This document shows positions 55,540-64,000 of a DNA stretch of 64,000 nt, in pieces. This stretch comes from Zonotrichia leucophrys gambelii. Lineage: Eukaryota; Chordata; Aves; Passeriformes; Passerellidae. The stretch lies in NCBI RefSeq assembly GCF_028769735.1, contig NC_088188.1:6099001-6163000 (forward strand). The letters run 5' to 3'. Both the position numbers and the translations under genes were made by a program. The notes under the pieces were generated by a model. That model did not search any database, had not been told where the DNA came from, and was given only the letters and a program-made list of their open reading frames with translations. How positions within the stretch are numbered: position 1 is the stretch's first letter; the number at the start of each line of letters is the position of its first letter.

Positions 55540-56855
55540 CGTTGAAAAATGTCGGGAAGGTGGAATTTTGAGGAGAAGGTGGGAAATGACTTGTCAGGAA
55601 AGGGAAATTTTGGGGAAGGGGTGAAAAATGTGTCAGGAAAGTGAAATTTTGGGGAAAGAGTGGAAAAAAATGTGCCAGGGAATTGAAATTTTGGGGAAAG
55701 GGTGGAAAAATGTGTCAGGAAAGTGAAATTTTGGGGAAAGGGTGGAAAAAATGTGTCAGGAAAGTAAAATTTTGGGGAAAAGGTGGGAAAAATGTGTCAG
55801 GAAAGTGAAATTTTTCACAAAGGATAGATAATATGTGTCAGGAAGGTAAAATTTTGCAGAGAGGGTGGGAAAACATGTCAGGAAAGTGAAATTTTGGTGA
55901 AAGGGTAGAAAAAATGTGTTGGGAAGGCAAAGTTTTGGGGAAGGGGTGGAAAAAACGTGTCAGGAAAGTGAAATTTTGGGGAAAGGGTGGAAAAATGTGT
56001 CAGGAAAGTGAAATTTTGGGGAAAGGGTGGAAAAATGTGTCAGGAAAGTGAAATTTTGGGGAAAGGGTGGAAAAATGCGTCAGGAAAGTAAAATTTTGAG
56101 AAAAAGGTGGAAAAAAACATGTCAGGAAAGGGAAATTTTAGGGAAAGAATAGAAGAAATGTGTCAGGGGAGGGAAATTTGGGGGAAATGGTGGAAAAAAA
56201 TGTGCCAGGAAAGTGAAATTTTAGGAGAAGGATGGAAAAATGTGTCAGGAAGGTGAAATTTTGGGGAAGAGGTGGAAAAATGTGTCAGGAAAGTGAAATT
56301 TTGGGGAAAGGGTGGAAAAAATGTGTCAAGAAAGTGAAATTTTGGGGAAGAGGTGGAAAAAAAATGTGCGGGAATTGAAATTTTGGGGAAGGGTGGAAAA
56401 ATGTGTCAGGAAAGTGAAATTTTGGGGAAAGGGTGGAAAAATGTGCCAGGAAAGTGAAATTTTAGGAGAAGGATGGAAAAATGTGTCAGGAAAGTGAAAT
56501 TTTGGTGAGATGGTAGAAAAAATGTGGCATGAAAGTGAAATTTTGGTGAAATGGTAGAAAAAATGTGTTGGGAAGGCAAAGTTTTGGGGAAGGGGTGGAA
56601 AAATGTGCCAGGAAGTTGTAATTTTGAGAAAAAGGTGGAAAGTACATGTCAGGAAAGGGAAATTTTATGGAAAGAATAGAAGAAATGTGTCAGGGGAGGG
56701 AAATTTTGGGAAAATGGTGGAAAAAAATGTCAGGAAAGTAAAATTTTGGGGAAAAGGTGGGAAAAATGTGTCAAGAAAGTGAAATTTTGGGGAAGGGATG
56801 GGAAAAACATGTCAGAAAAGTGAAATTTTGGGGAAAGGGTGGAAATAAATGTAAT
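55540..56855. repeat. ~40 bp purine-rich minisatellite, about 32 units
   Basis: Tandem copies of GTGTCAGGAAAGTGAAATTT followed by TGGGGAAAGGGTGGAAAAAT. The plus strand is strongly purine-biased, with GGGG and GGG runs in each unit. There are no unique spacers and no cas genes. Confidence 0.95.
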
Positions 56856-57916
56856 AATTTAACTTTTGGCCAATTGACAAGGCCAGTTCATCCTGCCATG
56901 AAAAAGGGGCAGCATCCATCACATCCTGTGCTCTTGAGTCACACCCGCAGCTCGCAGAGCTCTCTCCTGCCTCATTTTATTCCACAATAAATTATTCTGA
57001 GGTATAAATAAATTTCTATCTGTGTGCGATGGGTGCACATGCCCCACCAAAAATTTTTTAGGAGTTTTCAAATTAAAAGGGTTGAAAAGCCTTTGCAGTT
57101 GGCTTTTCAATTTTGCCTGGTACTTCTATGTCTGGTGATGGAAGTTTCTGGAAAACTGGGAGATGTTCCTTGCCCACTGTCCTGGCACTGGAGACTGTTC
57201 CTAAAGCAGTTTGCTCTGAATTTGTTTAGAATTTGCAACACCCCAAGGAGAAGAAAAGGTTTAATTTTGTCTGGTTTGGTCAGGGAGAAAACAGTGGCTG
57301 GTGGGTTTTGTGCTGGAATTGAAAGGCAAAGATTGTGGGCACAAAGATTGTGGGACACATTCAGTTCCCCAAATCCCTAAAAGAATCTTAAATCCCAGCT
57401 GCAAGCAAGCAAATCCATCTGTGTGACACTCCTTAGGGAGTTAGAGTTGCTGTGTCTGCATATGAAATTTTCCCTGAGAGATAATATCAAAATGAAGGAA
57501 TTAATATTTCCCTGGCCAGGTAATTTTCCTTGCTGTTGCCATTAGGATTTTTAGCTGTTTGCACCCATTGAAGTTTCACTGGTTTTACTAAGGGTGAAAA
57601 GAGCAGTTGGAAAATTTGATAGCACATGGTTTAGATGGGAAAGAATCACGGTGACAGCTGGGGGAGACCCGGTGAGGATGAATTTGATGTATGTGTGCTT
57701 TAAAAGACAACAGGAGTATTACACAACTACCTCAGCCCTGCAGCACTCCGTACGTGGTTAAAGATTTGATTTGAAAGTACTTTCGCGATGCTGTTTTGCC
57801 TTTGTCACAGTTAACAGCGGCTAATTGCCAATCTGGGTGATTTCGGAGAAAAATTAAACCATTTTCTGTCTGATATACGGACAAAAGGCGCGGTGAGAGC
57901 AACGTCTTCATCACTG

Positions 57917-57987
57917 GCATTGGTGGTTCAGTGGTAGAATTCTCGCCTGCCACGCGGGAGGCCCGGGTTCGATTCCCGGCCAATGCA
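57917..57987 (+). tRNA. tRNA-Gly (anticodon GCC)
   Basis: 71 bases beginning GCATTGGTGGTTCAGTGG, containing the anticodon loop CTGCCAC and the B box GGTTCGATTCC, and ending GGCCAATGCA. The acceptor stem GCATTGG/CCAATGC pairs perfectly. A T6 Pol III terminator follows at 57994-57999. It appears identical to the standard vertebrate tRNA-Gly-GCC, so it should be functional. It lies on the same strand as CRCP, about 200 bases before that gene's ATG. Confidence 0.97.
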
Positions 57988-57993
57988 GTCGAC

Positions 57994-57999
57994 TTTTTT
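57994..57999 (+). terminator. Pol III terminator of tRNA-Gly
   Basis: Run of six T residues seven bases after the tRNA 3' end. Confidence 0.85.
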
Positions 58000-58009
58000 C
58001 CGCCTCACT

Positions 58010-58188
58010 TTTTTTTTTTTTTTCAAGTTCCTTCTTTCTCCTTCCTTTTCCGCTTCCGTCGCGGCCGCCAAATCCTCCTTCAGCTCCACCGGGTCTCGGC
58101 CCGCTGCTCCCCCGCCGTGCCCCGCCGGGCCGCGGCTGCCCGGGGATAGCGGGAGGATCCTCGAGGAGGCCGCGCCGGGGAGGACAAG
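58010..58188 (+). promoter_or_regulatory. CRCP: CRCP promoter and 5' UTR
   Basis: A T-run and pyrimidine-rich stretch passes into GC-rich DNA with two ETS-type CTTCCG/TTCCGC words near 58049 and 58055. There is no TATA box. The YY1-like CAAGATGGAGG covers the start codon. The tRNA gene forms its left border. Confidence 0.5.
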
Positions 58189-61100
58189 ATGGAGGTGTAA
58201 GGAAGGGCCTGAGGGGGGAGCACAGGGCACGGCCGGGCCTCGGAGCCGCCCTGCCGTCACCACAGCGGGGCTGCGGGGCATCTCAGCGGGGTTTGTGTGG
58301 GGAAAATCTCTATGGGGTGTGTGGGTGTTTCTCTGTGGGCGTGGGGTGTGTGTGGGCACATCTGAATGTGGTGTGGGGCAGGGGGGCACATCCGCGTCGG
58401 TCTGTGCGTGAGGGGTGTGACAGTGCAATGAATCCGTGAGGTTACAATAAATCCGTGAGGGTACAATAAATCCGTGAGGGTACAATAAATCCATGAGGGG
58501 TTTATTGCACCCAGCAGTGAGTTCTGCTCAATGTCAGAAGGGTTTATTTTATGAAAATTCCTGTCAGATAGGGTGTTGGGGTGAAAGGCAGCGTGGCTCG
58601 GCCTGCATCTCACTCTTGTCCCCTCCTGTCCCCTCTGCCCTGTGAGAGGCAAAATGGGAATTTTTCATTATTCCTGTGAGCTTTGTGTAGGAGCTGGAAA
58701 TGCTGGGGAAGGAAAAAACCTGAGGAGTTTGTGCCAGCATTGCAAACACAATAAGAGAGGCAGAATTTTGGCTGGTGGCTCTTTCAGGCCTTCTTACCGT
58801 GTGTTTTGGGCACAAAACAATAAGATTTTACCTGTTTTGAAGCTTCAAATCTCACGAGTTCTGTGGAGCTGGTTAAATTTCTAGTTTTCATTTAATTTTA
58901 ATGTCTCTAATGGGTGAGGGCACTCCTGGGATGTATCCCTCAAAGTCACTGAGCTCCTGCAGCCCTGTAATCCAGGGATGCTTCATTATCATTAAATCTT
59001 CTCTACTATGAGCATGAAAATCAGAAGTTGATAAAAAATATTATACATTTGCTGAAGTACAGGTTTGTATGACAGTCTTAATATGAATAGCAGCCTGCAG
59101 AGAAATGAGCTGTTCTGGTTGTTGTACACTGAGAAAAATTCTTTTGATAGCATTAATACAAAAATCTGTGATGCTTCTTACACATCCACTGAGTTTTTAT
59201 TAATCTACTTTTGCCTCCTGCCTGATTTGGAAGGGAAACTTTGCAACTCAACTCTCCAAGTTCTTACAGTGGATTTTTCTTATCAGAATTATTCTGTATT
59301 TCTTACCAGAATTATCTGTTGTTAGAGAAAAGATCTCTCAGAAAACTGTGTGGTTTAAATATATAACAAATGTGAAGCAGCAGACTTAAAAATATGAAGT
59401 GTCAGTGATATTTGTAAATGTGTGATGCCCTGTACTAAGATATTTTTTATATATGCAGCCCTACTCAAGAGTGTTTTGGTTTAGACTAAAATTTGGGCAA
59501 ATATGAGCTATTTAAAGACTCTACAAAGTGTTTCTATTTTTGGTGTTACCATGAAAGTTTTTACCTTTCTGCTTAAGTCTTAATCACATAAAAATTAAGC
59601 AAAGTGTTGAGCTGACTGCTTAAAAATACACATTAGAATCCATTATTGAGAATTCCTTGTTTCCTGACTGTAAAATTGGTAGCTGTGAGTCAGGACTGAA
59701 GGAAATTTTATTTCTATTGTGAAAGTTGATCAATTTATAATTCTGATATTTCAGAGCTGTTGAAGATTTGAGACTGCCTCGTTGGCAGAAGTGCAAAACA
59801 AAGGTTTTTTCTTGAATGGCAAAGCGGATTGGAATGAAAAAGGAAAGAAGGAAAGGAATTATCTTAAATAATTTCATTCTCAACCGCAGCATGGCCGAGT
59901 GTTGGTTTCAGCCCCTTTCAGCCGAGGAATTCCACCCGTAATTGTCCCTATAGAATGTCTTTGATCCGCGGGGATTTCTGTAGGGCCCCGCTGAATGCAA
60001 ACATTCTGAAGACTCGCATTTCCCTCCCAACAAAAGCTACATATGGTTTGGGAAACATGAATGAAAAACTAATGCGTGCCTGAGCTCACTTGCTGAAGTT
60101 TCACTCGGGTCAGCGAAATGGAAGTTGAAGTTCATCTCAGCGTATTTTCGAAGGTCCTTTTCATTTAAAAACAATGCTAGAACCTGTGGAAGTTTGTGGA
60201 TGCATTTACCATGTGAAAGTGATGAACGTGACAGTTCTATTCAGGCCGTTCTCGGTGCTTAACATCACATTGTACCTTTTTTGTTGGTTTTTTTTATTTG
60301 CTTTTTCCTAAGCTGCTGCGCAGACCTGAGAAAAGCTTTTTTTTTTCCTTTTGTATGGAAACTTTCTGTTGTTGTGGCTGCTGACTGCTCAGCAGAATGT
60401 GTTGTTCAGGGAATAGAGGATGTTCTGGGGCGGGTTTTCTCCCTTTTTATACTTTAAATGTATAAATTTACAATATCCAGGAGGAATTAAAGGCATGCTC
60501 TGCAGTCACCCTGCCAGCCTTGGATAAGGATTCTTAATGGGGACTGAGGAAATGGAAAATGGGAAACTCAGCCTTAATATAGGAACAGGCACATAAAGAT
60601 GGGGAGAATAAATAAAGAGGAAATGCAATAAATTGGTTTTTTTTTCATTCAGTACAACACATAAAAATTAAACCCTGTTTATGTCTATACACACACAGGT
60701 GTCCATGGTGCTAAAATACTCAGGGTGCTCCTGACTGATAAAGACAATAGTGCTTGTAATCTGAATTCTTTTTCCCATCAGTGTTTATTTAAATAAAATC
60801 TGAGGCGTTTTTTTCCTAAGAAGCAAAGCAATTTGGTTTGAGTGAGCAAAATAGGGTGACTGAGTGAAAGGAGTGTGTTGTACAAGTGTGTTATGATTTA
60901 TGGGGCAAACTGTGCAAAATATCCTCAATATTTATTCACTATTTTACTGACAGCATGGAAAATATTTCCCAGAGATGGCAACTGTAGAATCACCAAAATA
61001 AGATGTCTTGGGGTTCTTTTTAAAGTTCTTTTAGTGCCTGTGAGTGTGCAAAGAAAAGCTTCAAACAGTTCCATTTGGATAATAATGAACTGTTTTCATT

Positions 61101-63125
61101 TTTCCCTTTAGAAAAGATGCAAATGCTGCATTGCTGAGTAACTTTGAGGTGAGTTTGTCTTCATTCTGCTTTTAAAGCAGCAATTCCAGGCTGTCATCAG
61201 TGCCTTGTGTAATCTTTGGAAGCTGAAACCTGGCAGTGGCAACCAGGAAAACCTGCAGGGGATTTCCTCTTCCTTGCATTTGGTTTGGTTTAAAAAAAAA
61301 AAACAAAACAAGAAAAAAAATCTTCTTTTTAAAGAAGATTGGGAAATGGTTTTGCTAGTAATGGGTGCTCTAGTATTGTTTGTTTGGTCCTGAGATTATT
61401 CTGAAGTATTTTCCTCTCTCATTTTAAGGGGAGTAGAAAGAAATGTTTCATTTACCTGGTTTAATTTAAGCCAGGTAATGGAAATATTTTGGTTTGCTGA
61501 TTAATTTAATTTTTGGAGCAGTTTTAATAACTGTGTTATTGTATTGCTGAAGCTGCTTTTTGTTGCAGCTGTTCCATTCTGTTCTGGAATGGATCTGGAG
61601 GTGTTTCATGCTGCAAACAGCAGAGCAGCTCTGGTGAGTGGTGTTGAGGCATCTGGGCAGAACTCTGCTGAATTTCCTCTGAGAAACAGGAGACCCTGTC
61701 ACCCAGCTGGTGTTCAATGTCTGCCTGTTAAAATCATGTCCAAAAAAAAAAACAAATATGATTTTTAAAAGGATTGATTCCCTCCAGCTGCTGATCCCTT
61801 TCCATTTGCTCCTCTCCCCAGTGGCTCTTGCACTGCAGAGCCAGCGCTGTGTAAATCCAGGGCTGTTTCACACACCAGGTTCCACCCTGTGCATCCCTGG
61901 GAGCTTCTTGGCCTTTTGTGCTCCCAGAGCTCCCAGCCTGGGTTTGATTTCAGCACTGCCAGGTTCCTTTTCCTGATTGTGTTCATGTTTCTCCCTGTCT
62001 GGGAATGTTTGGTGTCTTATTTCTCTGGAATGGTCAGTTTGGAATTCTCCAGGCTGGATCTTGAGTGAAGCCAGCTAAAAATGAGGGGGTGAACAGTGAG
62101 AAGGGCTCTGGTGATTGGCTCTGGTGTGGGATCTCAGCACCTCAGCACTGAGGTGTCACCGAGACCACCCTTGGGGGGCTCGGGAGTCCTGGAATGTTCC
62201 AGAAGTGTCTGGTGGCTGGACTTTGATCCTACACAGGAGACGACACCTGTATGAGGATAGGAGGGTTTCACCGGGGTGAATGGTGAAGGGATTGGTTAAT
62301 TAGAGAGTGAAACACAGGGTTTAGGATTTCTGTACAGGGGGGTTTAGAGAAGTAAGATGGAGGAATTGGGGCGTGTCCTGTCCTTCTTCTTCTTCTTCTC
62401 CATCTTCTGTGGTGATGGTGGCACTTTGGGATTGGTCATTACTAAAAGTGCACTGGGCAATAAGGGTGAAAGGTATTGGGGAAAAATGATAAATATTGTA
62501 CACGTAACTATGGGTATAAAGATAGGGGAGTGTGCTCATGGCTGGCTGCTGAGCAGAGCTCTGTCGGGCCGAGAGAAAATCTTTTAGATAAACAATTAAT
62601 AAACACCGAGACCGAGAAAAGAACTGAAGCCTCTTCTGCTCCTTTGGAACGCGGCTGCCCCAAGGCCACCCCGGGCCTTTCCAGGCCATCCAAACAGCCA
62701 AAAACCGGACACTCTGGATATACTGCAAAACCTGGAGCAAAACACCTGAAAAAGTTCCATTCATCTCCTTAAAATAATCACAGCTTTAAAAAAAAATATT
62801 TACATCCTTATTCACTCTGGGGCCAAAACATTTCTCATTCCAGCTGTTGGTCCATCCACCAGAACAACCTCACAATTTTGTTGTTTGTCTGGTAGGAATT
62901 TCCTGTTCATTTATGATTTCCTGCTGGAATATTTGTAGGTAAAATGCTCTCAGATGCTCTAAACCTTTTTATTTTTATTTTTTTTATTTTTTATTTTTAT
63001 TTTTATTTTTTTATTTTTATTTTTAGGTGTACCAGTTACTCACTGATCTCAAGCAGCAGCGTAAGGAGAGTGGCAAAACCAAGCAGAGCTCTGGGCAGCA
63101 GAACCTGAACACAATCATGTATGAG
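58189..63125 (+). CDS. CRCP: CRCP, RNA polymerase III subunit RPC9 / CGRP receptor component (5' part, 3 exons)
   Basis: Exons 58189-58196, 61112-61148 and 63027-63125 join in phase to MEV-KDANAALLSNFE-VYQLLTDLKQQRKE and on to NLNTIMYE, 48 residues. The human protein (148 residues) has nearly the same start and splice points. The remaining exons lie beyond the window. CRCP is the C17/RPC9 stalk subunit of Pol III, partner of RPC8. It has also been described as a CGRP receptor accessory protein. The tiny 8-base first coding exon is normal for the gene. Intron 1 holds a 20 bp minisatellite and intron 2 a probable LTR. Exon 3 is preceded by a long T/A-rich tract at 62967-63025. Confidence 0.93.
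58427..58500. repeat. ~20 bp minisatellite in CRCP intron 1
   Basis: Three and a half copies of AATCCGTGAGGGTACAATA. Confidence 0.85.
62154..62711 (+). mobile_element. Probable solo LTR in CRCP intron 2
   Basis: About 558 bp from TGTCACCGAGACC to CCGGACA. TATAAA at 62515-62520 and AATAAA at 62598-62603 are spaced as in an LTR with U3, R and U5. There are no coding remnants. No target duplication was recognised, so the edges are approximate. Confidence 0.55.
62967..63025. repeat. (TTTTTA)n low-complexity tract before CRCP exon 3
   Basis: Runs of TTTTTATTT directly adjoin the acceptor AG and double as its polypyrimidine tract. Confidence 0.85.
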
Positions 63126-64000
63126 GTGAGCAGCACTGGGAAAATCCATTTGCACTTGGCTCAAGCTGCAATAATTCAATAATTCAATAATTCAAGCTGC
63201 AATGCTGTGTATTGATAATTTGGTATCAAATTTCCCCCGATTCAAACCATAATAAAATGTTTTATCTGCACTTTTCTGTGGTTGTAGGGTAACTGTGCTG
63301 TCAGGGCAGAGTTAGGCAGTTGCTGTTCTTAAAATCTAGAAAAGAATTTCAATATTTCAAACCCCCTGGTTTTCAGCTGTTTAATTTTGTTAGGATTTTT
63401 TTTAATTCTAAAAATCCCATCTTTTTAAGACACAGAGCAGAGCTTGCTATCATCTGATGAATTTGTGATATCACCTAATGTGGTAATTAAGATGATGATT
63501 TCAAAGCTGAGGCACAGATTACATGGCATTTTTTAATTAACAGAACTAAATCAATCATTCCCAGCCAAAACAGATCATCTAAATTGGCTTTTGATCCAAA
63601 GAAAAGCCAAACCCCCCATACAGATAACATCACTTAGATGCCAGGTGAGGAATAAACACTTCATCCCTTGCTGGGAAGGAATTTTAACATTTCTTTTAAT
63701 ACAAATCTTAACAATACAAATCCAAATTTATTTGAAATAAATGAGCAACTTCCCAGAGCTGCAGAATTGCAGGGGCAGCAGTGGCTGGCAGGCAGCTGAA
63801 AGCTCTTTGCCTTTGCTTGCATGAGTAATTCTGTTGAGCCCTGAACCCTCTGGTGTGGATAAGATCTGGCCCAGGCTTTGGTTTTGTTTCAGTTCTGCCT
63901 TTGTTTGAAAAAGGTACAGAGGTTGTAATTCCTGAGCCTTGTGTTCAACAAAATAGGGGCTTACCAAAAATGGGAATTAAATCTTCATGGAGCCTGCCAG

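Noticed and set aside
55540..56855. CRISPR-like regular 40 bp repeats
   Set aside because: Units are contiguous with no unique spacers, and the window is a vertebrate genome; it is a minisatellite. The same applies to the arrays at 14470 and 28415.

Overview
This is a stretch of vertebrate nuclear DNA, almost certainly from a bird and probably a songbird. Genes have GT-AG introns and CpG-rich promoters. CR1 LINE tails are present, as are several copies of a TG...CA LTR repeat typical of passerine genomes. The gene order is VKORC1L1, GUSB, two argininosuccinate lyase/delta-crystallin genes in tandem, then CRCP; the ASL1-ASL2 tandem pair is a known bird/reptile arrangement. Exons were joined by hand from splice sites, reading phase and recalled family sequences. 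No search was run.

Layout: VKORC1L1 (+) has exons at 1126-1319, 13839-13948 and 15523-15749 and a long 3' UTR to about 19.6 kb. Its intron 1 holds a five-unit ~560 bp tandem satellite, and its intron 2 holds an ~80 bp minisatellite. GUSB (-) has 12 coding exons between 33229 and 21612 and converges on VKORC1L1. ASL2 (-, 41809-34175) and ASL1 (-, 51371-44303) each have 16 coding exons with matching phases. ASL1 is upstream in transcription order, as delta-1 is to delta-2 in chicken. CRCP (+) starts at 58189 and runs off the right edge; only its first three coding exons are inside. A canonical tRNA-Gly(GCC) gene sits at 57917-57987, about 200 bp upstream of the CRCP start codon.

Functions: VKORC1L1 reduces vitamin K epoxide in the ER. 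GUSB is lysosomal beta-glucuronidase. ASL2 is expected to be the urea-cycle/arginine enzyme and ASL1 the lens crystallin. CRCP is the RPC9/C17 subunit of RNA polymerase III. The genes share a conserved neighbourhood, not a pathway.

No wholly new system was recognised. The observations most worth following are: (i) a sequence resembling the chicken delta-1 lens enhancer core (DC5) in the ASL1 intron where it is expected, with a changed SOX core, while the matching ASL2 intron is only 98 bp; (ii) a mosaic of near-identical and diverged blocks between ASL1 and ASL2, suggesting gene conversion; (iii) unusual substitutions in both ASL copies; (iv) a tRNA gene next to the promoter of a Pol III subunit gene; (v) unrelated GC-rich minisatellites at the 5' ends of both ASL genes.
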